Positions 41,791 to 50,404 of a stretch of 64,000 bases of DNA are shown piece by piece. The notes under the pieces were generated by a model. It was not told the origin of the DNA, searched no databases, and saw nothing but the letters and a program-made list of their open reading frames with translations. How positions within the stretch are numbered: position 1 is the first letter of the stretch; every line of letters begins with the position of its first letter. The stretch spans positions 68,910-132,909 of the forward strand of contig CAVPEB010000036.1 in NCBI GenBank assembly GCA_963702765.1. The letters run 5' to 3'. The stretch comes from DATMNR01 sp963702765. GTDB lineage: Bacteria; Chloroflexota; Ktedonobacteria; Ktedonobacterales; Ktedonobacteraceae. Made by a program: the position numbers and the translations under genes.

Positions 41791-42561
41791 TTACATTGCT
41801 TGTTGTAATTTAGTGCCACATTCGGCGCAGAAGCGCGCGCCATTTTCTATGGGCGAAGCGCACTTTGGACAAAACAAATCAGGTAAGGGGAGTTTAGTTC
41901 CGCAATCCTGACAAAACTTCCCTGGAGGACCCATTCTCCGACACGTAGGACACATTACTTCTTTTGGATACCCTGGAGTACTAAATCCCGCTATTGCGGC
42001 CGGAGATAAAGGATTCGGAGGTAGCGCTTGCTGCTGTTGCTGAGGAGGCATAACCATATCAGGTGAAACTGCGGAAGGAATGTTATTGATATTGAACTGT
42101 GGAGCGTGATAGCCCTCTGCTATCTGTCCACGTTGCGCTTCAATATTCATTTGATGTTGAAATTGTGATCCATCTGCTCGCAAATCGGGAGCGCATGATG
42201 GGCCAGTGCAGAGATTTAGAGCAACGTTAAAGCAACGCATACACACTGTGCGATGGCACTTTGGACACAAGTGGAATTGATGTGAAACCTCTGCCCACGC
42301 TTTTTGTAATGCGCCAGCCTGTTCCTGATGCCATTGGGAACCGTAGACCTGCTCGCCTGCTTCAGCAGCTCGCCCCCAAAATCCCCCAAGAAAACCTACA
42401 CCAATATCCATAACGTCGGTAGCGATACTGACTGTTGAACGAATAGGTGTCGTATCAATCGACCAATAACATTCCTGACAGGTAAAACGGAAGGCAAAAT
42501 ATCCCTGGCTCTGATTACTAATATCCTGATAAATACTTGGGACAATATAAGACTGCGCCAT
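41791..42561 (-). CDS. Zinc-ribbon protein with several CxxC modules
   Basis: 256 residues from the ATG at 42561 (GGAGA ten nt upstream). The N-terminal domain has FTCQECYWSIDT, the middle has LCPKCHRTVCMRCF, and the C-terminus is a double zinc ribbon with four CxxC elements: MCPTCRRMG, FCQDCGTKL, FCPKCASPI and FCAECGTKL. A Pro/Gln-rich linker (MPPQQQQQALPP) separates middle and end. No enzyme motif is visible, so it is probably a protein-interaction scaffold. It is the last gene of the minus-strand series with DegV, DAK2 and Asp23. Confidence 0.8.
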   Translation of the reverse strand: MAQSYIVPSIYQDISNQSQGYFAFRFTCQECYWSIDTTPIRSTVSIATDVMDIGVGFLGGFWGRAAEAGEQVYGSQWHQEQAGALQKAWAEVSHQFHLCPKCHRTVCMRCFNVALNLCTGPSCAPDLRADGSQFQHQMNIEAQRGQIAEGYHAPQFNINNIPSAVSPDMVMPPQQQQQALPPNPLSPAAIAGFSTPGYPKEVMCPTCRRMGPPGKFCQDCGTKLPLPDLFCPKCASPIENGARFCAECGTKLQQAM

Positions 42562-42597
42562 GAAAATCACTCTCCAATCTTTTCAGAGTGCTAAAGA

Positions 42598-43449
42598 TCA
42601 TTCTTGCTTTGCAATGACGACGGCAATAGCTGCTGTACCAGGACCGGTGTGCGTGCCCAATGTTGCTCCAAGTTTGTACATAGGGAGATCGCCCTTATAC
42701 ACTGTTTTAACATGTTGGGCAAGTTGCTCAGCGAACCCTTCACTTGATTCGGCGATTGAAATATGCTCTATAGGACCCATCTCGCCTATCATTTCCGCAA
42801 CTCGCGCATAGGCTTTATTGCGCGTGCGGGGCTGCTCTACAGGGATTACTTCACCATCTTTTAAGGAAATAATTGGCTTGACGCTCAATATATTGCCTAA
42901 AAAAGCCCTTGCGCCGCCTATGCGGCCACCACGTTTCACATACTCCAGTGTATCGAGAACACAAAGAATGCGTGTTCTTGAAAGTTCATCGAGAATATGA
43001 GCTTTAATCTCAGGAAAACTCTTTCCCTCTTTCACCTCTTGCGCCGCTCGCATAATAGATCGTGACATCGCAATACTTATATTTTTCGAATCGATAATCT
43101 CAATTGGAATTTTTTTCACAGTATCAGGTAAAGTGTCACGAGCCGTACACGCGGACTGGTAGGTTCCGCTTAGTTTCGATGAAAGATGAACTGAGAGAAT
43201 GGCCTCTGATCCTTCATTGATAAGGTTGATATAGGCTTCCTGAAATGCTGCAGGCGAAGGCTGAGAGGTTCGAGGTAGCGATTTACTTTCCTGCAATTTA
43301 CGGTAAAAGCTTGCATTATCCAGATCGACTCCATCAAGATAAGCCTCATCGCCAAAGAAGACAGTGAGTGGTACAACGGTAATACCGTCAGCCTTCGCTT
43401 GATCTATAGGAATATCTGCGGTGCTATCAGTGACAAGTCGAATTGTCAT
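42598..43449 (-). CDS. DegV-family fatty-acid-binding protein (FakB type)
   Basis: 283 residues with the DegV signatures VTDSTADIP near the N-terminus, TSQPSPAAFQEAY, SVHLSSKLSGTYQSA, DTLEYVKRGGRIGGARAFLG and the C-terminal GATLGTHTGPGTAAIAV. DegV/FakB proteins hold a fatty acid in a deep pocket and present it to FakA for phosphorylation, feeding phospholipid synthesis from exogenous or recycled acyl chains. The gene for the likely FakA partner lies 42 nt upstream in the same operon. The ATG at 43449 has a GGAG site. Confidence 0.92.
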   Translation of the reverse strand: MTIRLVTDSTADIPIDQAKADGITVVPLTVFFGDEAYLDGVDLDNASFYRKLQESKSLPRTSQPSPAAFQEAYINLINEGSEAILSVHLSSKLSGTYQSACTARDTLPDTVKKIPIEIIDSKNISIAMSRSIMRAAQEVKEGKSFPEIKAHILDELSRTRILCVLDTLEYVKRGGRIGGARAFLGNILSVKPIISLKDGEVIPVEQPRTRNKAYARVAEMIGEMGPIEHISIAESSEGFAEQLAQHVKTVYKGDLPMYKLGATLGTHTGPGTAAIAVVIAKQE

Positions 43450-43491
43450 GACTCCACTTCCTTTTATTATTCATGTGATGTGTTGTAACTT

Positions 43492-45192
43492 TTATTCAGC
43501 CGAGAGAATATACGCGTAGTGAGGTTGACCTCCATCTACAACTTCAATTTCGAGATGTGAATATTTTTCTTTTATGCTCCTGGCAGTACCTTCTGCCTGC
43601 TGCTCTGTTACACCCTCTCCAAAATAGAGTGTGACAATTTCGTAGCGATCAATATTCATACGTTGCAAAGTCTCGCGAATAACATAATCTATATTTTGAC
43701 CAGCAATAACCAGATTTCCGTTCACAAGGCCAATTAAATCGCCTTCATGCACACGAACACCGCCAATATTCACGGTACGAATGGCAGTAGTGATTTCAGC
43801 CGTTTGAATATGTTTGGTAGCCTCGGTCATACTTTCACAATTCGACTCAAAGTCAGATTCAAAATTAAACCCGAGAAGAGCAGCAATACCCTGAGGCATA
43901 GACTCAGTGGGAACAACAAAAACTTCTTTGTCTGACAAGCCACACACCTGTCGGGCACTCAAAATGACATTACTATTATTAGGAAGCAATATTACCTGCC
44001 TGGCATCTACCGTATTCACAGCCGCGAGTAATTCTTCGGTACTCGGGTTCATTGTTTGTCCACCGGGAACGATAGAAGTAACTCCAATACTTCGAAAAAC
44101 TCTGTCAAATCCTGGACCAGCTACAACAGCAACAGTGGCAATTTGCTGGGTTAGTGGTTGTACTTGTTCGAGAGTATGTTCTGCTTCACTTTCCGCTGCG
44201 TAGGTAAGACTCTGCTCCTGTAAGTTCTCAATATTGATATCCAATAAACTTCCCAGGCCTACACCATAATCCAGAATTTTACCCGGCCAGTCAATATGGG
44301 TGTGAACTTTCAGCATCTTCTCATCACCTGCCACAACAGTTGAAACTCCCCCCATATCAATAATGCTCTGACGAATACCCTCAACATCAAGTTTCTCGCC
44401 TCGCAGCAAAAAGACTACCTCGTAGCCGAATTCTTCTTCAATCTTCACACGTCCCTTTTTAACAGCACTCTCTAGCTCAGGCTTCGTGGAACCTGCTATT
44501 ACTGAAGCAGTCGTTACCTGGCCAGACTCACCTCGAACATAACGCCACACACCCTCGAGGATGGTGCAAAAACCCTGGCCGCCAGCGTCAACTACACCTG
44601 CCTGTTTGAGAGTAGGAAGCAGATCTGGGGTGCGAGCTACCGATTGTCTTGCCGCTATAATAGATTCTTGCATCATCAATACCAGGTCATCCCCACGCTT
44701 AGCGCTTGCCATCGCAGCCTCAGCAGTTTCGCGAACCACGGTTAGAATCGTTCCCTCCACAGGTTTGATGACTGCCCGATAAGCCAGGCGTTGTGCTTCA
44801 TCCAGCGCGAAAGCAAGGTCGAGGGCCGAAAAGGTCGGCTTTTTATCAAGGCCTTGGGCAAGACCACGTAAAATCTGCGAAAAGATGACCCCAGAATTTC
44901 CACGCGCTCCCAATAATGCCCCATGCGCTAGCTTAGCCGAGATAATTGCTGCCGAGGTATCTTCACTATTGACGACATCACGGAAAGCCGCCTGTACTGT
45001 AGCGTATAAATTGGAACCAGTATCACCATCGGGGACGGGAAAAACATTGAGTGCATTGATAATCTCGCGGTGTTCTTCTAACGATGCAGCCCCAGCCAAC
45101 ATGGCCTTCTTCAGATCCTGGCCATCGAAGACACTTATCCTGCGAGGACGCTGAGAACGCACACCCGTTGTGTGCTGTGTTTGTTCCTGCAT
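43492..45192 (-). CDS. DAK2-domain protein, FakA-like fatty acid kinase
   Basis: 566 residues in the FakA/YloV arrangement. An N-terminal DAK2 ATP-binding domain shows NVFPVPDGDTGSNLYAT (Asp ligands for Mg-ATP, about 50-66) and LLGARGNSGVIFSQILRG. A middle domain (EEFGYEVVFLLRG, KVHTHIDWPG) and a C-terminal DegV-like domain (LPNNSNVILSARQ) complete it. It should phosphorylate FakB-bound fatty acids; the DegV protein encoded just downstream is the natural partner. The ATG at 45192 uses a GGGAG site that lies in a short intergenic GC-rich repeat (45206-45240). Confidence 0.92.
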   Translation of the reverse strand: MQEQTQHTTGVRSQRPRRISVFDGQDLKKAMLAGAASLEEHREIINALNVFPVPDGDTGSNLYATVQAAFRDVVNSEDTSAAIISAKLAHGALLGARGNSGVIFSQILRGLAQGLDKKPTFSALDLAFALDEAQRLAYRAVIKPVEGTILTVVRETAEAAMASAKRGDDLVLMMQESIIAARQSVARTPDLLPTLKQAGVVDAGGQGFCTILEGVWRYVRGESGQVTTASVIAGSTKPELESAVKKGRVKIEEEFGYEVVFLLRGEKLDVEGIRQSIIDMGGVSTVVAGDEKMLKVHTHIDWPGKILDYGVGLGSLLDINIENLQEQSLTYAAESEAEHTLEQVQPLTQQIATVAVVAGPGFDRVFRSIGVTSIVPGGQTMNPSTEELLAAVNTVDARQVILLPNNSNVILSARQVCGLSDKEVFVVPTESMPQGIAALLGFNFESDFESNCESMTEATKHIQTAEITTAIRTVNIGGVRVHEGDLIGLVNGNLVIAGQNIDYVIRETLQRMNIDRYEIVTLYFGEGVTEQQAEGTARSIKEKYSHLEIEVVDGGQPHYAYILSAE

Positions 45193-45205
45193 TGTTAGTC
45201 ACTCC

Positions 45206-45240
45206 CGCGGGTGCTCGCCCAACAAAAGGGCGTCCCTACA
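45206..45240. repeat. Short GC-rich repeat resembling GTAGGGACGCCC elements
   Basis: Minus strand reads GTAGGGACGCCCTTTTGTTG then GGCGAGCACCCGCGGGAG. A related sequence, GAGGCGCACCCTTGCGGTCG followed by CCCTAG, lies at 58143-58175 between two genes. The DAK2 ribosome site lies in its end. Confidence 0.5.
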
Positions 45241-45251
45241 CTTCTGGTATT

Positions 45252-45641
45252 CTATTTATTTGAATCCTGACTTAGTCCTTGCACGTTCACATTCACCTGA
45301 GCGACCGGAATACCGATCATCTTTTCGATAGAGAATTTGACGGCACTCATGATGTTGTGAGCTATTTCCGATATACGTAGTCCGTATTCCAGGGCAACAT
45401 AGACCTCAACGGTAATCTGATTATCAACAATGCGAATCTGCACACCCTGATTGAGACGATCCTGCGGGAGGAACACCGCCTGCCCATTGCGAAGGCGCGG
45501 AGCAGTGATACCAACAACGCCGTACAATTCAGTGATAGCTTGCACTGCAATAGTGTGAATTGCGTTAGGCAGTACTTCTATCTTTCCAAGACGGTTTGTG
45601 CTTTGTTGAGGTTGGATGGCAGGTGTTTTCGGCATGCGCAT
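45252..45641 (-). CDS. Asp23/Gls24 (YloU-like) protein
   Basis: 129 residues. The Asp23 domain covers about 18-115 with AVQAITELYGVVGITAPRLRN and QITVEVYVALEYGLRISEIAHNIMSAVKFSIEKM, ending GIPVAQVNVNVQGL. Family members are small, soluble, sometimes membrane-associated proteins tied to cell-envelope homeostasis. The gene regularly precedes the DAK2 gene in Firmicutes and relatives, with rpmB divergent, as here. The start is ATG 45641 with an alternative at the third codon. Purine-rich GAGAAAAG lies upstream. Confidence 0.88.
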   Translation of the reverse strand: MRMPKTPAIQPQQSTNRLGKIEVLPNAIHTIAVQAITELYGVVGITAPRLRNGQAVFLPQDRLNQGVQIRIVDNQITVEVYVALEYGLRISEIAHNIMSAVKFSIEKMIGIPVAQVNVNVQGLSQDSNK

Positions 45642-45670
45642 GTCTTTTCTCTTTTATATACCCCTGACTC

Positions 45671-45700
45671 TTGCCAACACAAGTGAGAACATGGTATACT
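45671..45700 (+). promoter_or_regulatory. Putative rpmB promoter
   Basis: TTGCCA (45671-45676), an 18-nt spacer and TATACT (45695-45700). It leaves a leader of about 170 nt before rpmB with no obvious structure. Prediction only. Confidence 0.5.
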
Positions 45701-45877
45701 CGCATGGCGTGTTCAGGTTCTCTTTACATATCATTGCCAGATTGGCTTCTCGTTAAAATTCGAATACGAGATGAAAGAGATAGAAACATAAGCAGTATAT
45801 CAGAGGCAGACTGTATTATCAAGAGACGCTTGAGAAGCTACACTAAGCCCTTAAATGAAGTAGAGAGGAAGAGTTAT

Positions 45878-46072
45878 ATGTCTGGTCGTTGTGAGATATG
45901 CGAACGCAAGCCGATGTATGGCAATAATGTTAATTTTTCGCAGAAGCGCACGCGTCGACGTTTTGTGCTGAATGTGCAGCGCCGTCGTATTGAAATCAAT
46001 GGTGTTAAGCGCGCAGTAAATATCTGTACCCGTTGCTTGAGAACCATGGACAAGTTGCCAAAGGCGAGATAA
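45878..46072 (+). CDS. rpmB: 50S ribosomal protein L28
   Basis: 64 residues, the usual size for L28, with the zinc-binding type of N-terminus (GRCEICERKPMYGNNVNFSQKRTRRRF) and second Cys pair in NICTRCLRTM. It is therefore the four-Cys zinc form of the protein. The ATG at 45878 has GAGAGGAAG upstream. It is divergent from the Asp23-DAK2-DegV operon and convergent with rlmN. Confidence 0.95.
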   Translation: MSGRCEICERKPMYGNNVNFSQKRTRRRFVLNVQRRRIEINGVKRAVNICTRCLRTMDKLPKAR

Positions 46073-46080
46073 TAACCTAC

Positions 46081-46131
46081 AACAATAAAGGGCAGAATAG
46101 TCATATATAGGCCATTCTGCCCTTTATTGTT
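46081..46131. terminator. Bidirectional hairpin between rpmB and rlmN
   Basis: Two perfect 18-nt arms (46081-46098 and 46114-46131) with a 15-nt loop. The right arm ends TTTATTGTT, suiting termination of rpmB; on the minus strand it serves rlmN. Confidence 0.8.
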
Positions 46132-47275
46132 ACCTGCGATTCTTTTCAAAACGTGTCCTTAATTGTCCACATGCTGCTGCGATGTCATCTCCGCGCTCGG
46201 CGCGAACACTATTGCTTATTCTATGCTCAAAAAGCACCTTACGGAAGGTACTAATAGCCTCACCGCTGGGCGATTTAAAATCGGCGGAGGTTGCATTGAC
46301 TGGAATGCAGTTCACATGAGCAAACTGCTTCAGAGGGGCTAGCAATGCGCCAAGTAGATGTGCATCCTCTTCTGTATCGTTTACGCCAGCCAACAGTACA
46401 TATTCAAATGTCACCTGCCGTCCCGTAGCAGCAATATAGTCCTTACAAGCAGCAATCAGCTCCTCTAATGGATATTTTTTATTGATTGGCATAGTCCGAC
46501 TACGTAGCTCATCAGTTGCGGCATGCAGGGAAATAGCGAGATTTACCTGTAGCTTCTCCTGACTGAGCTTACGAATTGCAGGGACCAATCCCACAGTTGA
46601 AACAGTCATATGCCGCGCCCCCAGATTAAAGCCATCTGAACTATTAAGGATATGCAACGCCTGTAAGACATTGTCATAATTATGTAAAGGTTCTCCCATG
46701 CCCATCAAAACTATGTTCGTTATATGGTCAATAGGAGCACTGCCAGGAAGTCCCTTTGCAGCCCACGGAGCAGCTTGTAATTCTCGAGCAAAGATGAGCA
46801 CCTGTGCTACAATCTCCCCCGAGGTCAGATGACGATCAAAACCCATCTGCCCTGTTGCACAGAAAGTACACCCAAAAGCACAACCAGCCTGCGTCGAAAC
46901 GCAAACTGTTGCCCGTGCATTGCTTTCTCCAATAGGGGGATACAGCATGAGCACCAATTCGATCAGTTTCCCATCACTAAGCTCCAATAAAATTTTACGT
47001 GTGCGGTCATCTTTGGAGTGTTGTTCGCTCCGAACGATCATCGGTCCAATGCTAGTTTCCTCTGCAAGTCGATTACGTAAAGGCTGGGGAAGGTTGCTCA
47101 TCAATGAAAAGTCGGTTACGAGACGCTGGTAAAGCCAGCTATAGAGTTGTTTTGCGCGAAAAGTCGGCTCCCCCCTCTCCAGGAGCCATTCTTGCATCTG
47201 GGGTAGAGAGAGACTAAGCAGGTCGGTTTTCTTGGAGCTAACTATGTTAGATTGTCTAATTGGCGTGATTGACAT
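46130..47275 (-). CDS. rlmN: 23S rRNA (adenine2503-C2)-methyltransferase RlmN
   Basis: 381 residues from the ATG at 47275. The radical SAM CxxxCxxC is seen as CAFGCTFCATG (about 130), with GMGEPLHNYDNVLQAL and the catalytic C-terminal Cys in IAAACGQL. It methylates A2503 of 23S rRNA and may also methylate tRNA. The longer ORF starts upstream at 47353. I favour 47275 because TATAAT at 47287-47282 sits 6-7 nt before the ATG on the minus strand, which would place the transcript start at the start codon (leaderless mRNA). No ribosome site is seen there. The gene is divergent from the atp operon. Confidence 0.92.
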   Translation of the reverse strand: MSITPIRQSNIVSSKKTDLLSLSLPQMQEWLLERGEPTFRAKQLYSWLYQRLVTDFSLMSNLPQPLRNRLAEETSIGPMIVRSEQHSKDDRTRKILLELSDGKLIELVLMLYPPIGESNARATVCVSTQAGCAFGCTFCATGQMGFDRHLTSGEIVAQVLIFARELQAAPWAAKGLPGSAPIDHITNIVLMGMGEPLHNYDNVLQALHILNSSDGFNLGARHMTVSTVGLVPAIRKLSQEKLQVNLAISLHAATDELRSRTMPINKKYPLEELIAACKDYIAATGRQVTFEYVLLAGVNDTEEDAHLLGALLAPLKQFAHVNCIPVNATSADFKSPSGEAISTFRKVLFEHRISNSVRAERGDDIAAACGQLRTRFEKNRR

Positions 47276-47347
47276 GCATTCATTATAGCACGTTTTGCTC
47301 CTAATAAACGTAAGAATCAGAAAGGCTGACAGACGTTGTATCAACTG

Positions 47348-47376
47348 TTGCACAGTGTATATTGGTGTGCTATAAT
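47348..47376 (+). promoter_or_regulatory. Putative atp operon promoter
   Basis: TTGCAC (47348-47353), a 17-nt spacer and a perfect TATAAT (47371-47376), about 44 nt upstream of the first gene. Good match to a housekeeping promoter. Confidence 0.65.
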
Positions 47377-47419
47377 CCGCATGGAAGAAAGATGAGAGAC
47401 AACAGACGGGATCATACGG

Positions 47420-47635
47420 ATGAATAAGAAACCGCCGCCCTCTGTTTGGGAATCCCTGGCGTTAGCCGGGCAACTAGGCTTCACCATAGCAATTCCCTTA
47501 GCTCTAGGTGCTATTTTAGGTAATTACCTTGATGGCATTACACATCAAACAACTATATTTTTGCTGCTCGGGCTGCTGCTTGGCCTGATTATAGGAATAT
47601 ATGGAGCATACCGTTTATTTGCACGCCTTTTCTAA
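47420..47635 (+). CDS. AtpZ/AtpI-type accessory protein
   Basis: 71 residues with two transmembrane helices: WESLALAGQLGFTIAIPLALGAILGNYLD and TTIFLLLGLLLGLIIGIYGAYRL. This is the short AtpZ/AtpI form that precedes atpB and is thought to help c-ring assembly or Mg transport. The ATG at 47420 is the first codon after the atp promoter, and atpB follows by 73 nt. Confidence 0.85.
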   Translation: MNKKPPPSVWESLALAGQLGFTIAIPLALGAILGNYLDGITHQTTIFLLLGLLLGLIIGIYGAYRLFARLF

Positions 47636-47708
47636 AATAGAGAGGATAGACGGAGCCACCAATAACAAAACAGACCTGGCAGAGCGCAGTGAGTAGGGAG
47701 GATGCCGC

Positions 47709-48611
47709 GTGCTCTGGAAACTTCAGCCAATACAAATTCCGCCAGAAGTGATCTTCTATATAGGACCGCTTCCTGTTACAAATGCTCTTCTTGGTACCTG
47801 GATATCAATCATCGCTTTACTTTTAGTTTTCTATTTCGGAACGCGCAAGCGTGATTTGATACCTTCCGGTATGCAAAATGCTGTTGAGTGGATTATTGAA
47901 TATTTGTTAAACCTCACAGAGGGTGTATCTGGCAAAGTAAAGGCGAAAAAGTTTTTTCCACTTGTTGCGACTTTTTTCATATTCATTCTGTTCTGTAACT
48001 TGCTTGATATTTTCCCCGGCGTAGATACGATTGGAACTGTAAACCTGGTTGCTCTCAGGTCGGCACATCTCAGTGTACCAACAACCTTTTTCCTATTAGG
48101 TGAATACTCCGATAAGCTTACTCCCTGGGTTCGACCCGGAACAAGTGACCTCAATCTTACATTAGCATTGGCACTCGTCTCTGTAATTGTCACTCAGATC
48201 TTCGGTTTCTATACATTGGGTGCAAAGCAGCAACTCAGCAAGTATTTCAACTTCAAAGCTTTTAGACATGGCTTTCAGGGGCCTATCGAGTTCTTCGTTG
48301 GACTAATTGAGCTTGTCACGGAGATATCTCGCATTCTTTCATTCTCTTTCCGTCTCTTTGGCAATATCTTCGCCGGTAGCGCAGTACTGGCAGTTTTCGC
48401 ATGGCTTCTCCCCTTTGTTTCTGATGCAATTTTCATCCCCTTAGAAATCTTTGTGGGTTTTGTACAAGCGCTTATTTTCGCTTTGCTCACACTCGTCTTC
48501 CTGGAAATTGGCACTTCCAGCCATGAGGAAGCAGGGGAAGAGTCTGAAAAACATGCAATGGAGCAATTTGAGCAGAAAAAGTCTGAAGAAGAAGCCTTAG
48601 TATCTGGCTAA
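47709..48611 (+). CDS. atpB: ATP synthase Fo subunit a
   Basis: 300 residues, with five or six helices. The essential Arg lies in ILSFSFRLFGNIFAG, and helix VFAWLLPFVSDAIF plus LEIFVGFVQALIFALLTLVFLEIG completes the a-subunit proton channel. It interacts with the c ring. The start is a GTG at 47709 with GGAGG seven nt upstream. The C-terminal tail is unusually charged (EEAGEESEKHAMEQFEQKKSEEEAL). Confidence 0.95.
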   Translation: MLWKLQPIQIPPEVIFYIGPLPVTNALLGTWISIIALLLVFYFGTRKRDLIPSGMQNAVEWIIEYLLNLTEGVSGKVKAKKFFPLVATFFIFILFCNLLDIFPGVDTIGTVNLVALRSAHLSVPTTFFLLGEYSDKLTPWVRPGTSDLNLTLALALVSVIVTQIFGFYTLGAKQQLSKYFNFKAFRHGFQGPIEFFVGLIELVTEISRILSFSFRLFGNIFAGSAVLAVFAWLLPFVSDAIFIPLEIFVGFVQALIFALLTLVFLEIGTSSHEEAGEESEKHAMEQFEQKKSEEEALVSG

Positions 48612-48721
48612 AATAGAGCAATCGTTTATTCCATCACTTGCTACTCGCAGTTCTTTCTGCGATTGCATAAATTAACATCAAACAATACACAAAGGGATTA
48701 TCCTTTAAGGAGGTTTTCAAC

Positions 48722-48949
48722 GTGACTGGTACAACCACTTCACTCGCTATCGCACTTGCAATCGGTTTGGGAGCTATCGGTCCAGGCCTGGGAATCGGTA
48801 TTGCTGCAGGTCAGGCATTTAGCGCCATTGGTCGCAATCCGGAAGCGGAGCCATTGATCCGTATTAACATGTTCATCGGTCTGGCATTCGCCGAAGCTAT
48901 TGCTATTTATGCGCTCGTTATCGCCTTCGTACTCACTGGTAGGCCTTAA
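48722..48949 (+). CDS. atpE: ATP synthase Fo subunit c
   Basis: 75 residues with two helices. The first has the glycine motif GPGLGIGIAAG and the loop RNPEA. The second carries the proton-binding Glu in GLAFAEAIAIYALVIAF. The residues expected for a sodium-type site are not all present, so a proton ring is likely. The GTG at 48722 has AAGGAGG upstream. An AT-rich 110-nt gap separates it from atpB, as is common for atpE, which needs higher expression. Confidence 0.95.
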   Translation: MTGTTTSLAIALAIGLGAIGPGLGIGIAAGQAFSAIGRNPEAEPLIRINMFIGLAFAEAIAIYALVIAFVLTGRP

Positions 48950-49103
48950 TTTCCAGGCAAGTAGGGATTTAAAAGGGGAGATATATCACAACTTTCCTCA
49001 CCCTACTCTGCCAGTTTGGAGCGCAAGTAAGGGTATATCTTGATAGCCGTTCGTTCAGGCTTCAATCTGGTATCATCCCTATTGATTAGGAGGCGCACAT
49101 AGA

Positions 49104-49610
49104 ATGAATCTTGCAAGTCAGTTCGGTCTCAATCCTTGGGCTTTCTTCTCACAACTTATTAGCTTTGGCATCGTCTTTCTCATCCTTTGGAAATGGGGAT
49201 TCCCTGTCATTATCAGGACACTCGAAAAACGACAGGCAGTAATTCGCGAAGGCGTCGAGAATGCTGAAAAAGCCACGCGTGACCTTGCAGAGGCGACTTC
49301 ACGCGCAGAACAATTACTACAGGAAGCTCGTGTTCAGGCCCAGGAAACCATTGCTCAGGCGACTCGGGTGGCTGAACGAGAGGCAAACCGCATTCAGGAG
49401 GAGGCACACGCTCGCGCTGCCCAGATTGAACAACAACAGGTGGCCCGCATCCAGCAGGAGGCTGCTCGCGCTCGCGCAGAGCTCAGCCGCCTCGTTGTTA
49501 ACCTTTCGATTAGCGCTGCCGGCAAAGTTATCAGTAAATCTGTTGACAGCTCAGATAATCGACGGCTGGTTGAAGAGTTCGTTCACGCTAGTGAAACAAG
49601 GAAACAGTAA
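49104..49610 (+). CDS. atpF: ATP synthase Fo subunit b
   Basis: 168 residues: one N-terminal helix (WAFFSQLISFGIVFLILWKWGF) and a long Ala/Arg/Glu/Gln-rich coiled coil (about 40-150), the peripheral stalk that holds F1 to subunit a. The ATG at 49104 is preceded by an AGGAGG site. The stop overlaps the next start by one base (TAATG), so atpH is translationally coupled. Confidence 0.95.
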   Translation: MNLASQFGLNPWAFFSQLISFGIVFLILWKWGFPVIIRTLEKRQAVIREGVENAEKATRDLAEATSRAEQLLQEARVQAQETIAQATRVAEREANRIQEEAHARAAQIEQQQVARIQQEAARARAELSRLVVNLSISAAGKVISKSVDSSDNRRLVEEFVHASETRKQ

Positions 49611-50230
49611 TGCTAAAGGGAGCAATAGCACGTCGCTATGCAGGTGCGATCTTCGACATTGGGTTAAAGCAAAACACGATTGACCGAACACTCGAAGATG
49701 TGCAAGAGATAGCCAAGCTGTTTTCTATCCGTAAACTGGCTTATCTCTTACGCGAGCCGAATATTCCCGCAGAGCGCAAAGAGGCAGCAATACGCCAGGG
49801 ACTTGAATCCAGGGTTCTGCCAACTTCACTCAATCTCGCATTATTGGTCGTCCAGCGCGGGCTGGTTGATATCATGTCGAATATCGCTCGTGAACTGAAC
49901 CAGCTTGTTCTCGACTATAAGAATGAGGCAACAGCTGAAGTTACAACGGCAACGCAATTAGATGAAGCGACGCAGCGTCAGGTTCAACATGCATTAGAAC
50001 ATATTACTGGCAAAAAGATAGTGCTAGAAACCAGAATTCGACCTGATATCCTGGGTGGAGTGGTAGCACGAGTAGGCGATCAGGTGATCGATGGAAGTAT
50101 AGAGCGCCGTTTAAAATTGCTGCAACAACAGTTATTAACCGGTGTTTCCTCTGCCAGAATTGACTTCTTCGCAGAACCAGGTACCGAAGGGCCTGAATTG
50201 TCAAGTGATGGCCATAAACCAGCTTACTAG
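49610..50230 (+). CDS. atpH: ATP synthase F1 subunit delta
   Basis: 206 residues with the delta signature near the N-terminus (ARRYAGAIFDIGLKQNTIDRTLEDV) and the C-terminal DILGGVVARVGDQVIDGSIERRL, followed by a 30-residue extension. It caps the alpha3beta3 head and binds subunit b. The ATG overlaps the atpF stop. atpA follows after 174 nt. Confidence 0.94.
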   Translation: MLKGAIARRYAGAIFDIGLKQNTIDRTLEDVQEIAKLFSIRKLAYLLREPNIPAERKEAAIRQGLESRVLPTSLNLALLVVQRGLVDIMSNIARELNQLVLDYKNEATAEVTTATQLDEATQRQVQHALEHITGKKIVLETRIRPDILGGVVARVGDQVIDGSIERRLKLLQQQLLTGVSSARIDFFAEPGTEGPELSSDGHKPAY

Positions 50231-50404
50231 CGTCAATCATACATTCAAACCCGTAATTTGAGATCAGTGCTCATTATGAGTGCCAATAAAAGAACGAACA
50301 AATAGCAAAAACTCTTCCCTATGGCTGTAGTGGTATCCTTCGCGGATACAAAATGCATTATGAAACAGTCGGAGCGAGGATCAATACAAACAGGAGGAAC
50401 AGCG

